Origin: Mesorhizobium loti R88b
Lineage (GTDB): Bacteria; Pseudomonadota; Alphaproteobacteria; Rhizobiales; Rhizobiaceae
Assembly (NCBI RefSeq): GCF_013170845.1
Contig: NZ_CP033367.1
Location: 4,279,001-4,343,000, forward strand
DNA: 64,000 bases
Reading direction: 5' to 3'
Positions 46,434 to 55,047 of this stretch are shown in pieces. How positions within the stretch are numbered: position 1 is the stretch's first letter; the number at the start of each line of letters is the position of its first letter. The notes below the pieces were generated by a model. It worked only from the letters and a program-made list of their open reading frames with translations, ran no database searches and was not told where the DNA came from. The position numbers and the translations under genes are program-made.

Positions 46434-46540
46434 TTTCCCTCAACCAATTGTTAACCGGCTTTCTTACATTTATACAAACTAATATAACAACCGATTGAGA
46501 ACATTAGGATATTTTTCTTTTCACAATATCGCCCGAGCAG

Positions 46541-46557
46541 TTGGCATGGGGGTTGCA
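46541..46557 (+). promoter_or_regulatory. Sigma-54 (-24/-12) promoter of the urea transporter operon
   Basis: TTGGCATGGGGGTTGCA matches the sigma-54 consensus: GG and GC doublets exactly 12 bases apart, in the TGGCA and TTGCA contexts. Transcription would start near 46567, about 34 bp before the urtA ATG. This predicts nitrogen-controlled expression through an NtrC-type activator. Confidence 0.8.
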
Positions 46558-46600
46558 TTGTATTGTTGCGGTGCAATCAACCAGCTTGGGAGTCTTCGGT

Positions 46601-47911
46601 ATGAGGGGTAGTTTCTCTACAATAACAAAAATGTTTTCGGCAAGCGTGGTCGCCGCCGGCCTGCTGATGTCCGCACCCGCCAGGGCGGCCGAGGACACGA
46701 TCAAGGTTGGCATTCTCCATTCGCTGTCGGGGACCATGGCGATTTCGGAGACGACGCTGAAGGACGCCATGCTGATGCTTATCGAGCAGCAGAACGCCAA
46801 GGGCGGCCTGCTCGGCAAGAAGCTGGAGGCCGTCGTCGTCGATCCGGCTTCCAACTGGCCGCTGTTCGCCGAAAAGGCGCGCGAGCTGATTTCGAAGGAC
46901 AAGGTGGCGGCAGTGTTCGGCTGCTGGACCTCGGTGTCGCGCAAATCGGTGCTGCCGGTGTTCTCCGAACTCGACAACATCCTGTTCTATCCCGTCCAGT
47001 ATGAGGGCGAGGAAAGCGAACGCAACGTGTTCTACACGGGTGCCGCTCCGAACCAGCAGGCTATCCCTGCCGTCGACTATCTGATGAGCAAGGACGGCGG
47101 CTCGGTGAAGCGTTGGGTGCTGGAAGGCACCGACTATGTCTATCCACGCACCACCAACAAGATTCTCGAAGCCTATCTGAAGTCGAAGGGGGTTCCCGCT
47201 GAAGACATCATGACCAACTACACGCCGTTCGGCTTCTCCGACTGGCAGACCGAAGTTTCGGCGATCAAGAAGTTCGGTTCGGCCGGCAAGAAGACCGCCG
47301 TCGTCTCGACCGTCAACGGTGATGCCAACGTGCCGTTCTACAAGGAACTCGGCAACCAGGGCATCAAGGCTGAGGACATCCCGGTCATGGCCTTCTCCGT
47401 TGGCGAGGAAGAGCTCGCCGGTCTCGACACCAAGCCGCTGGTCGGCCATCTCGCCGCCTGGAACTATTTCGAGAGCGTCAATACGCCCGAGAACAAGAAG
47501 TTCATCTCCGACTGGCACAAGTTCATCAAGAACAACAAGCGCACCACCAACGACCCGATGGAAGCCCACTATATCGGCTTCAACATGTGGGTGAAGGCGG
47601 TTGAAAAGGCCGGGACCACCGATCCGGACAAGGTCATCGATGCCATGATCGGCGTTTCGGTGCCGAACCTGACCGGCGGCTATGCGACGATGATGCCGAA
47701 CCACCACATCACCAAGCCGGTGCTGATCGGTGAAATCCAGGCCAACGGCCAGTTCCAGACGGTCTCGAAGACGCCGGGCCTGGTGATGGGCGACGAATGG
47801 TCCGACTACCTGCCCGATTCCAAGGACCTGATTTCCGATTGGCGCGCGCCGCTCAGCTGCGGCAACTTCAACGTCAAAACCGGCAAGTGCGGCGGCAAGG
47901 GCACCAACTGA
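46601..47911 (+). CDS. urtA: Urea ABC transporter substrate-binding protein
   Basis: UrtA is the periplasmic urea-binding protein of a branched-chain amino-acid-type ABC importer. The 436-residue precursor has a signal peptide (SASVVAAGLLMSAPARAA). The mature protein opens with IKVGILHSLSGTMAISE and contains AVFGCWTSVSRKSVLPVFSE and ILFYPVQYEGEE, hallmarks of UrtA/FmdD as opposed to LivK. The C-terminal tail has two cysteines. ATG 46601 has GGGAG eight bases upstream. It is the first gene of urtABCDE under the sigma-54 promoter; a hairpin separates it from urtB. Confidence 0.95.
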   Translation: MRGSFSTITKMFSASVVAAGLLMSAPARAAEDTIKVGILHSLSGTMAISETTLKDAMLMLIEQQNAKGGLLGKKLEAVVVDPASNWPLFAEKARELISKDKVAAVFGCWTSVSRKSVLPVFSELDNILFYPVQYEGEESERNVFYTGAAPNQQAIPAVDYLMSKDGGSVKRWVLEGTDYVYPRTTNKILEAYLKSKGVPAEDIMTNYTPFGFSDWQTEVSAIKKFGSAGKKTAVVSTVNGDANVPFYKELGNQGIKAEDIPVMAFSVGEEELAGLDTKPLVGHLAAWNYFESVNTPENKKFISDWHKFIKNNKRTTNDPMEAHYIGFNMWVKAVEKAGTTDPDKVIDAMIGVSVPNLTGGYATMMPNHHITKPVLIGEIQANGQFQTVSKTPGLVMGDEWSDYLPDSKDLISDWRAPLSCGNFNVKTGKCGGKGTN

Positions 47912-47954
47912 TCCTCCCAGGGCTGGACCTTGAGGTCCATGCCCAAGACCGCGT

Positions 47955-47987
47955 GCGTCCGGACGGTTTCCTCCACCGTCCGGACGC
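47955..47987 (+). promoter_or_regulatory. Stable hairpin between urtA and urtB
   Basis: A perfect 13-bp stem (GCGTCCGGACGGT / ACCGTCCGGACGC, 7-base loop TTCCTCC) lies in the 108-bp gap, 43 bp after the urtA stop. No T-run follows, so it is more likely an mRNA-stabilising or attenuating structure that keeps the binding protein more abundant than the membrane subunits. Confidence 0.75.
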
Positions 47988-48019
47988 CCATCTCAACCTT
48001 CAAGGGTCACCAAAAACCG

Positions 48020-49636
48020 ATGAAGATTTTCCATGCGATGGGCCTGACGCTCTTGTTCCTGCTGGCGACGCTGTCGTCTTCGGGCGCTGCGGAAGCCGAT
48101 CTGCGTGCCATCATCGCCAAATTCGCGACAGTGACGGACTTTTCCGAGACGGGCGCTGTCGTTCAAGAGTTGACAGCCACTGGCGATCCGGCCGTCGAAC
48201 GGCCGCTTGCTGCATTGGCGGACGGCAATCTTTACATTCGCACGGCCGACTCGATGGTGTTTGTCGGCAAGGAAGGCGACGAAAACGTCCAGCTTTTTGA
48301 CCCGCTGAGCGGCGAGGCAGCGGGCGAGGCTTCCGCGGATGACTTAACCCAGATCGGCGTCAACAACACCTTGCGCCGCAACATCCGCGATGCATTGGGC
48401 ACGTTGACGCTTGGTTCCAAGGATCCGACTGTCCGCATCGCCGCCGCCGACACCATGTTCAAGACACCGGACGCCGCCAATATCGGGCCGCTCGACGCAG
48501 CGATCGCCAGTGAAACCGTGGCGAGCGTCAAGGCTCTCCTGGAACAGGCGCGTGCCGCTTCCGTGCTGGTTTCGGACAAGCCAGAAGCAGACAAGCTCGC
48601 CGCGATCGCCCTGATCGGTGCGCGTGGCGACCGTGACGCGGTGTCGCTGCTCACCTCCGTCGAGGCCAACGCCTCTGGAGCGGTCAAGGAAGCGGCGACG
48701 GCCGCAATCGCGAGCATCAATTCGACGCTGGCTTTCTGGGATGCCGGCCAGAACATCTGGTACGGCATTTCGTTGGGCTCGGTCCTGCTGCTGGCGGCAA
48801 TCGGCCTTGCCATCACCTTTGGCGTCATGGGCGTCATCAACATGGCGCATGGCGAGATGGTCATGCTCGGCGCCTACACGACCTTCGTCGTCCAGCAGGT
48901 GATCCGCACCTCTTATCCTGGCCTGTTCGACTGGTCACTGGTCATCGCTCTGCCGCTCGCCTTCCTGGTCGCCGCACTTGTCGGCCTCGTCATCGAACGT
49001 GGCGTCATCCGCTTCCTCTATGGGCGGCCGCTGGAGACGCTGCTGGCGACCTGGGGTGTCTCGCTGATCCTGCAGCAAGCGGTGCGCTCGATCTTCGGTC
49101 CGACCAACCAGGAAGTCGGCAACCCGTCGTGGATGTCGGGCTCGTTCAATGTCGGCCAGCTTGCTGTTACCTGGAACCGTCTGTGGATCCTGGTTTTCGC
49201 GCTCACGGTCTTTGGCGTGTTGCTCTACGTGATGAAACGCACGCCCTGGGGCCTGCAGATGCGTGCCGTCACCGCCAACCGGCGCATGGCCGCCTCGATG
49301 GGCATCAAGACGCCATGGGTCGATGCGCTTACATTTGCGCTCGGATCCGGCATTGCAGGCATCGCAGGTGTGGCGCTCAGCCAGATCGACAACGTCTCGC
49401 CCAATCTCGGCCGCGGCTACATCATCGACAGTTTCATGGTCGTCGTCTTCGGCGGCGTCGGCAACCTCTGGGGCACGCTGGTCGGCGCCTTTTCGCTCGG
49501 TATCGTCAACAAGGTGCTCGAGCCCTATGCCGGCGCCGTGCTCGGCAAGATCGTCGTGCTGGTGCTGATCATCCTGTTCATCCAGAAGCGCCCGCGCGGC
49601 CTCTTCGCGCTCAAGGGCAGGGCGGTGGAAGCATGA
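48020..49636 (+). CDS. urtB: Urea ABC transporter permease UrtB
   Basis: This is the first inner-membrane permease of the urea importer (LivH-like). Of its 538 residues, about 250 at the N-terminus form a signal-led periplasmic extension with helical, HEAT-like character (VRIAAADTMFKTPD, SVKALLEQARAASVL). This extension is characteristic of UrtB and absent from LivH. The permease part follows with GVMGVINMAHGEMVMLGAY, MRAVTANRRMAASMGI and VVVFGGVGNLWGTLVGA. ATG 48020 was chosen because it begins a signal peptide (MGLTLLFLLATLSSSGAA). Its stop overlaps the urtC start by 4 bp (ATGA). Confidence 0.94.
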   Translation: MKIFHAMGLTLLFLLATLSSSGAAEADLRAIIAKFATVTDFSETGAVVQELTATGDPAVERPLAALADGNLYIRTADSMVFVGKEGDENVQLFDPLSGEAAGEASADDLTQIGVNNTLRRNIRDALGTLTLGSKDPTVRIAAADTMFKTPDAANIGPLDAAIASETVASVKALLEQARAASVLVSDKPEADKLAAIALIGARGDRDAVSLLTSVEANASGAVKEAATAAIASINSTLAFWDAGQNIWYGISLGSVLLLAAIGLAITFGVMGVINMAHGEMVMLGAYTTFVVQQVIRTSYPGLFDWSLVIALPLAFLVAALVGLVIERGVIRFLYGRPLETLLATWGVSLILQQAVRSIFGPTNQEVGNPSWMSGSFNVGQLAVTWNRLWILVFALTVFGVLLYVMKRTPWGLQMRAVTANRRMAASMGIKTPWVDALTFALGSGIAGIAGVALSQIDNVSPNLGRGYIIDSFMVVVFGGVGNLWGTLVGAFSLGIVNKVLEPYAGAVLGKIVVLVLIILFIQKRPRGLFALKGRAVEA

Positions 49637-50868
49637 TCACGGGACGCTTCTTCGCCGCCGGCGCGGACCGCCGCATCGCCATCACCATCTTCCTCCTGCT
49701 GGCAGTGGCGATCATCGTGCCGGTGCTCAACCTGGCGGTTGCGCCGACCAGCACCTTCTACATCCCGTCCTATATCGTGGCGCTGACCGGCAAATATCTC
49801 TGCTACGCGCTGCTTGCCTTGGCGCTCGATCTTGTCTGGGGCTATTGCGGCATCCTCTCGCTCGGCCATGGCGCCTTCTTCGCGCTCGGCGGCTATGCGA
49901 TGGGCATGTATCTGATGCGCCAGATCGGCTCGCGCGGCGTCTATGGCAATCCGATCCTGCCTGATTTCATGGTTTTCCTGAACTACAAGGAACTGCCCTG
50001 GTTCTGGACCGGGTTCGACCATTTCTGGTTCGCCGCGATCATGGTGCTCGCGGTGCCCGGCCTGCTCGCTTTCGTCTTCGGCTGGTTCGCTTTCCGCAGC
50101 CGCGTCACCGGCGTCTATCTCTCGATCATCACCCAGGCGATGACCTATGCGCTGCTGCTGGCCTTCTTCCGCAACGACATGGGGTTCGGGGGCAATAACG
50201 GCCTGACCGATTTCAAGGATATTCTGGGCTTCAACGTGCAGGCTGACGCAACTCGCTCGGCCCTTTTCGCCGCAAGCGCTGTGATGCTCGCATTTGCCGT
50301 GTTCGTCACATGGGCGATCGTCGGTTCCAAATACGGCAAGCTGTTGATGGCGGTTCGCGACGCCGAGAGCCGCACGCGTTTCCTCGGCTGGCGCGCGGAG
50401 AACGTGAAATTGTTTGCCTTCACCGTGTCGGCCGTCATGGCCGGCATTGCCGGCGCGCTCTACGTGCCGCAGGTCGGCATCATCAATCCTGGCGAGTTCG
50501 AACCGTCCAATTCGATAGAGGTGGTGATCTGGGCTGCCGTAGGCGGGCGCGGCACCATTGTCGGGCCGATCATCGGCGCTCTGCTCGTCAATGCCGGCAA
50601 ATCCTGGTTCACCGGCTTGCTCCCTGAACTATGGCTTTTTGCGCTCGGCGGCCTATTCGTCGCCGTCACGCTGTTCTTGCCGAAGGGCGTTATCGGCATG
50701 TGGGATTCCTGGCGCGGCAATGCCAAGGCGTTGCGCGCGGCATCCGTCGCTGAAGAAGCCGGCACCGAGGTTGGAGCGGCGCACGCGACCTCGAAGCCCG
50801 CGCGCTCGCCGGCGAGAAATCCAGGCGAATGGTCCTGGTCCGACCCTGAACCGCAGGCGGCGGAGTAA
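49633..50868 (+). CDS. urtC: Urea ABC transporter permease UrtC
   Basis: This is the second permease (LivM-like) of the urea importer, with 411 residues and about nine to ten helices. Signatures are ALDLVWGYCGILSLGHGAFFALGGYAMG, VYLSIITQAMTYALLLAFF, GNNGLTDFKDILG and IEVVIWAAVGGRGTIVGPIIGA. A hydrophilic C-terminal tail of about 45 residues (KPARSPARNPGEWSWSD) is typical of UrtC. The start overlaps the urtB stop (ATGA at 49633-49636), and urtD follows after 6 bp. Confidence 0.95.
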   Translation: MITGRFFAAGADRRIAITIFLLLAVAIIVPVLNLAVAPTSTFYIPSYIVALTGKYLCYALLALALDLVWGYCGILSLGHGAFFALGGYAMGMYLMRQIGSRGVYGNPILPDFMVFLNYKELPWFWTGFDHFWFAAIMVLAVPGLLAFVFGWFAFRSRVTGVYLSIITQAMTYALLLAFFRNDMGFGGNNGLTDFKDILGFNVQADATRSALFAASAVMLAFAVFVTWAIVGSKYGKLLMAVRDAESRTRFLGWRAENVKLFAFTVSAVMAGIAGALYVPQVGIINPGEFEPSNSIEVVIWAAVGGRGTIVGPIIGALLVNAGKSWFTGLLPELWLFALGGLFVAVTLFLPKGVIGMWDSWRGNAKALRAASVAEEAGTEVGAAHATSKPARSPARNPGEWSWSDPEPQAAE

Positions 50869-50874
50869 GCGACC

Positions 50875-51621
50875 ATGAGCAAGTCGAATACCATCCTCTA
50901 TCTCGACGGCGTCTCGGTCTCCTTCGACGGCTTTCGCGCGATCAACAATCTGTCGCTGGTGCTCGACAAGGGCGAGATGCGCGCCATCATCGGCCCCAAC
51001 GGCGCCGGTAAGACGACGATGATGGACATCGTTACCGGCAAGACCCGGCCGGACCAGGGCGAGGTGTTCTTCGACGGCCAGATCGATCTCACCAAGCATG
51101 ATGAGGCCGAGATCGCCATGATGGGCATCGGCCGCAAGTTCCAGAAGCCGACGGTCTTCGAAAGCCACACGATCGAGGAAAACCTGATGCTGGCGCTCAA
51201 GGGACCGCGTTCGATCTTCCCGGCGCTGTTCCACCGCCGCTCGGCCGCCGAAGCGCGGCAGATCGACGATATTCTCGGCATCATAAGGCTCGGCGGCAAG
51301 CGTTACGATCTGGCGGCCAATCTCAGCCACGGCCAAAAACAGTGGCTCGAAATCGGCATGCTGCTCGCGCAGGACCCGAAGCTGCTTCTGGTCGACGAGC
51401 CGGTGGCCGGCATGACCGATGCCGAGACGGAGGAGACCGCGCGGCTGCTCAAGGACATCGCGCGCGACCATTCGGTCATCGTCGTCGAGCACGACATGCA
51501 TTTCGTGCGCGAACTCGGCGTCAAGGTCACCTGCCTGCATGAGGGCTCGGTGCTCTCCGAAGGCACACTCGATTTCGTGTCGGCCGACGAGCGCGTCGTC
51601 GAAGTCTATCTGGGGAGATGA
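50875..51621 (+). CDS. urtD: Urea ABC transporter ATPase UrtD
   Basis: This 248-residue LivG-like ATPase powers urea uptake. Motifs are Walker A IIGPNGAGKTTMMD, the signature LSHGQKQWLEIG (SHGQ in place of SGGQ, usual for UrtD), Walker B LLLVDEPVAGMTD and switch VVEHDMHFVRELG. FQKPTVFESHTIEENLMLAL is the urea-type Q-loop region. It is spaced 6 bp from urtC. A 21-codon ORF sits between its stop and urtE. Confidence 0.95.
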   Translation: MSKSNTILYLDGVSVSFDGFRAINNLSLVLDKGEMRAIIGPNGAGKTTMMDIVTGKTRPDQGEVFFDGQIDLTKHDEAEIAMMGIGRKFQKPTVFESHTIEENLMLALKGPRSIFPALFHRRSAAEARQIDDILGIIRLGGKRYDLAANLSHGQKQWLEIGMLLAQDPKLLLVDEPVAGMTDAETEETARLLKDIARDHSVIVVEHDMHFVRELGVKVTCLHEGSVLSEGTLDFVSADERVVEVYLGR

Positions 51622-51623
51622 GC

Positions 51624-51689
51624 ATGATGTGGCGTGTGCAATTCCATCGCTTCGATCTGTCTTTCCTCCGCTTCTGGAAAAGGCGCTGA
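51624..51689 (+). CDS. 21-codon small ORF between urtD and urtE
   Basis: A short reading frame starts with two ATGs (51624, 51627), has GGGGAG six bases upstream, and ends with TGA at 51687-51689, one base before the urtE ATG. The peptide is rich in Trp, Phe and Arg (MMWRVQFHRFDLSFLRFWKR). It fills the whole urtD-urtE gap. It may be a translated coupling peptide that carries ribosomes to urtE, or a chance frame. Confidence 0.35.
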   Translation: MMWRVQFHRFDLSFLRFWKRR

Positions 51690-51690
51690 C

Positions 51691-52386
51691 ATGCTCGAAG
51701 TTTCCAACGCCACGCTCCACTACGGTGCGGCTCAGGCGCTGCGCGGCGTGTCGCTGAAGGCGGGCGCGGGCAAGATCACCTGCGTGCTAGGCCGCAACGG
51801 CGTCGGCAAGACCAGTTTGATGAGATCGATCGTCGGCCACCACCGGCTGACGAGCGGAAGCGTTGCCTTCGAGGGGAAGGCGCTCGACCGGAGCGCGGCG
51901 TATGATCGCGCCCGGTCGGGCATCGCATTCGTGCCGCAGGGCAGGGAGATCTTTCCCCTGCTCACGGTGCGCGAAAACCTCGAGTCGGGCTTTGCGCCGT
52001 TGAAGCGTGCCGACCGCAACGTGCCGGCGCATGTCTTCGAGCTGTTTCCGGTGCTGAAGCAGATGCTTGGTCGCCGCGGCGGCGATCTCTCCGGCGGCCA
52101 GCAGCAGCAACTGGCGATCGGCAGGGCGCTGGTGATGCGGCCGAAACTTTTGGTGCTGGATGAGCCGACGGAAGGCATCCAGCCGTCGATCATCAAGGAT
52201 ATCGGCCGGGCGATCCGCTATTTGCGCGACCAGGCCGGTATTGCCGTGCTGTTGGTCGAACAATATCTGGACTTCTGCCGTGAGCTGGCCGACGAGGTCA
52301 ACATCATGGACCGTGGCCAGATCGTCCACACCGGGCCAGCGGAAGATTTAGACCGCGCTGATGTTCGCAAGTTCCTTACTGTCTAG
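51691..52386 (+). CDS. urtE: Urea ABC transporter ATPase UrtE
   Basis: This is the second, LivF-like ATPase of the importer (231 residues). Motifs are Walker A VLGRNGVGKTSLMRSI, FVPQGREIFPLLTVRENLE, the signature LSGGQQQQLAIG, Walker B LLVLDEPTEGIQPS and the switch region VEQYLDFCREL. ATG 51691 with AAGG seven bases upstream was chosen because MLEVSNATLHYG is the family start. It is the last urt gene; urease genes are not within the window, and no terminator is obvious in the next 260 bp. Confidence 0.95.
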   Translation: MLEVSNATLHYGAAQALRGVSLKAGAGKITCVLGRNGVGKTSLMRSIVGHHRLTSGSVAFEGKALDRSAAYDRARSGIAFVPQGREIFPLLTVRENLESGFAPLKRADRNVPAHVFELFPVLKQMLGRRGGDLSGGQQQQLAIGRALVMRPKLLVLDEPTEGIQPSIIKDIGRAIRYLRDQAGIAVLLVEQYLDFCRELADEVNIMDRGQIVHTGPAEDLDRADVRKFLTV

Positions 52387-52647
52387 AATCGGCGCTGGAC
52401 TTCCGACGGCGGTCCGAGGCCCTTGGCAAGTCCAATATTTCTTCCATCCGTCATATGCGTCTCTGGCATGCGCAATATCGCGTGCTAGTCTTTTCTTGGC
52501 TTTGTGAGTCGGCCGCTTCCGTATCAGTCTGGTTTATCGCAGATCGAGGCGCGGCCTGGGCAAGTTTCACGCAAGCAAGGCTTCCTAGCTTCCCTCCTGC
52601 GATCTCTGTCGTTCAACGCGTTTGAGCACACAGGCTAAGGGACAGCC

Positions 52648-52824
52648 ATGGAACGTTACGTCGAAGACTACCAGAAGCGGCGGCTTACAGAACGCGTCGA
52701 CATCATCGCCGCCATCAACATCTTGAGGTCGCAGGGCTGCGATTACGATGATCTGATAGATGAGATCACCAAGGTGTTTTATGTCGACCTTGATGCCTTC
52801 AACGAGATCGTCATGGCGGCATAA
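52648..52824 (+). CDS. 58-residue small protein of unknown function
   Basis: This compact frame has AAGGGA five bases before the ATG and ends with TAA. The product is soluble, charged and helical (ERYVEDYQKRRLTERVDIIAAINIL, then CDYDDLIDEITKVFYVDLDAFNEIV). The composition and codon use look genuinely coding, and the acidic second half with a DxD-like pattern suggests a small helical adaptor. It lies 261 bp after urtE on the same strand; that gap contains nothing else I can identify. The function is unknown. Confidence 0.7.
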   Translation: MERYVEDYQKRRLTERVDIIAAINILRSQGCDYDDLIDEITKVFYVDLDAFNEIVMAA

Positions 52825-52868
52825 GAGCCGCTATCCAACAATCACTTGCACGGTATCGATACGCGCGG

Positions 52869-54017
52869 TCAGCCAGCGCGTCGGAATGGAGAGGCGGTGA
52901 CGCGGTTGCGGCCGCCGCGCTTGGCGTCGTAGAGCGCCTTGTCGGCGGCGCTGAGCACCTTGTCGAAGCTGAGGCCCTCTTTGCTGCCAAACGCAAACCC
53001 GGCGCTGACCGTGCATGTCAGGGAGCCGGTTTCGGTCTCTATCAGGCGCGTTGCGAAAGCGGTCCGGATGCGTTCTGCTGCTTCCTCAACCGTTTGCGGC
53101 AGGGTGCGCTTCAACACCAGTGCGAATTCCTCGCCGCCCATGCGCGCGGCAACGTCGGTCTGGCGAAGATTGCCGGCAAGCTCGCCAGCAAACACCTTCA
53201 GCACCTCGTCGCCGGCCGCGTGGCCGAATTCGTCGTTGATGGCCTTGAAATTGTCGAGGTCGAAGACGACCACCGCGGTGAAGGCACCGACCGGCACACT
53301 GCCATGCATGTCGAACAACGCGCGCCGGTTGAGCAGGCCGGTCAGGGGATCGGTCAAGGCGTTGCGGCGGTGGTGCCTGGCCAGGCGCCCCTGGTTGAGG
53401 GCAAGCGACAGGGCGCCAATACCCGTCATGCTGGCGATAACCACGATGAGGCTGAGCTCCTCTGCCCAGTTGCTTGGTGCATGGCCGAGGATCAGTTTTC
53501 CATCCCAGGCAAGAACCATGGCGCAGAGCGCGAAAGAGGTGGCCGTGGCCGAATAGAGCGCGGTGATGCCGATCGTCAGGGCAGGAGCTTCGTCGCGGCC
53601 TCTCCAGTATTCGAGCGCCGTCGCGAACAGGAGCAAGGCAGCGAACATGTTCTCGAACATGAAGCCGAGGCCATCATAGCCCAAAGCCATGGCAGGCAGC
53701 GCCACCGCCAGCGAAACGCAGCCCAGCATCGCCCGCGGCAGCGGCGAGCCGCCGGTTCGGAACTGGTAGGCCGCACCCAGCATGGTCGAGAAACCGAGCA
53801 GCAACAAAGCAAGCGTGGCTATGCCGAGCAGGCGCCCCGGCATGTCGATATAGGCGTCATAGACAAAGATATCGCCGACCACGAACACCAGGCTGATCGC
53901 CCATGTCAGCAGGAATTTTTCCGAGCGGGCGGTCAGCCACATGCCGAACAATGTCAGGCTGAGGCAAGCGGCGGAGAAACCGACAGCCAGCAGAAGTGAA
54001 GTGTAGTCGAGCGACAT
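52869..54017 (-). CDS. Membrane diguanylate cyclase (GGDEF domain)
   Basis: This 382-residue protein makes c-di-GMP from GTP. The N-terminal about 200 residues hold six to seven hydrophobic helices, an unidentified membrane sensor. The GGDEF domain follows from about residue 215 (NALTDPLTGLLNRRALF, VVFDLDNFKAINDEFGH), with the active site GGEEF in ARMGGEEFAL. An RxxD inhibitory site (RQTD) sits five residues before GGEEF, so product inhibition is expected. There is no EAL domain. It is a lone gene, with 180 bp separating it from the DUF72 gene. Confidence 0.92.
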   Translation of the reverse strand: MSLDYTSLLLAVGFSAACLSLTLFGMWLTARSEKFLLTWAISLVFVVGDIFVYDAYIDMPGRLLGIATLALLLLGFSTMLGAAYQFRTGGSPLPRAMLGCVSLAVALPAMALGYDGLGFMFENMFAALLLFATALEYWRGRDEAPALTIGITALYSATATSFALCAMVLAWDGKLILGHAPSNWAEELSLIVVIASMTGIGALSLALNQGRLARHHRRNALTDPLTGLLNRRALFDMHGSVPVGAFTAVVVFDLDNFKAINDEFGHAAGDEVLKVFAGELAGNLRQTDVAARMGGEEFALVLKRTLPQTVEEAAERIRTAFATRLIETETGSLTCTVSAGFAFGSKEGLSFDKVLSAADKALYDAKRGGRNRVTASPFRRAG

Positions 54018-54197
54018 GCCCCTCTTTCCCTGCCGGCGGCGGCTCCAGCTCTGCGGCTTGGCGTCGCCTTATTCATGCAGGAAGGAAGTGTCGATAAGGT
54101 TACGATGGTAGCGAAGATGCCACGAATAGAGCCTCTGCTACGCGTATAACGCGTACGCGTCTCGCGCATAGCGTGTGGCCAGATCCAGCGGTGCTCG

Positions 54198-55004
54198 TCA
54201 GCCGGCCACGCGTTTCATCAGCGCCATGGCGCCAAGCGGCGCGCGTACTTTGCCCTCGGTGATGAAGTAGACGAACACGTCGCGTGGCTGCACCGGTGCG
54301 TCGGTGGCTGGATCGGCGCGCCGCAGATCGGCTGGCTGCTTGCCTTCCGCCCAGATTTTCACACGCGCCGCCCATTCATCGAGACCCTTCGGCGTGTAGC
54401 AATCGGGATTGTCGTCCGAGCCGGTCTGCAGCCGCGCGTAGATGAAATCGCCGGTGATGTCGGCGATATCGGGATATTTGGCATGGTCGGCATAGACGAT
54501 CGCCGCCTTGTATTTACGGGCAAGCGCTGCGAACTCCGGCACGATGAAACTGTCGTTGCGCACTTCCAGCGCGTGGCGCAGGGCGACGCCATCCTGTTTT
54601 TCCGGCAGCAGTTTCAAAAAAGCTTCGAAATCGTCTGGATCGAATTTCTTGGTCGGCGCGAACTGCCACAGGATCGGCCCGAGCTTGTCGCCGAGCGCGG
54701 CAACGCCGGAGCCGAGGAACCGCATCATCGATTCACCGGCTTCGCCCAGCACGCGCCGGTTGGTGACGAAGCGATTGCCCTTCAGCGCATAGACGAAACC
54801 GTCCGGCGACTCAGCTGCCCATTTGACGAAGGTCGGCTCCTTGAAGCTGGAATAATAGGTGCCGTTGACCTCAATGCTTGGCACCTGCCGGCTGGCATAT
54901 TGCAGCTGCTTGGCCTTCGAAAGCTTGTCCGGATAGAACGATGTGTCCCAGGGCTCGAAGGTCCAGCCACCCATGCCAGAGCGGATTGTTCCCGATTTGC
55001 TCAT
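54198..55004 (-). CDS. DUF72 family protein (TIM-barrel-like)
   Basis: The 268-residue protein has the DUF72 hallmarks: IRSGMGGWTFEPWDTSFYPD at the start, YASRQVPSIEVNGTYYSSFKEPTFVKWA, ILWQFAPTKKFDPDDFEAFL, and late YARLQTGSDDNPDCY. The family (E. coli YecE) adopts a TIM-barrel fold resembling sugar isomerases and has no settled function. GGGAGG six bases before ATG 55004 makes the start firm. Downstream genes run the opposite way from the window's right, so it appears to end a run that includes the GNAT, DUF302 and uvrA genes. Confidence 0.92.
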   Translation of the reverse strand: MSKSGTIRSGMGGWTFEPWDTSFYPDKLSKAKQLQYASRQVPSIEVNGTYYSSFKEPTFVKWAAESPDGFVYALKGNRFVTNRRVLGEAGESMMRFLGSGVAALGDKLGPILWQFAPTKKFDPDDFEAFLKLLPEKQDGVALRHALEVRNDSFIVPEFAALARKYKAAIVYADHAKYPDIADITGDFIYARLQTGSDDNPDCYTPKGLDEWAARVKIWAEGKQPADLRRADPATDAPVQPRDVFVYFITEGKVRAPLGAMALMKRVAG

Positions 55005-55047
55005 TGTCGTCCTCCCAGTTTAGAAAGTCTGGCCGAGTTCAGAAAAA

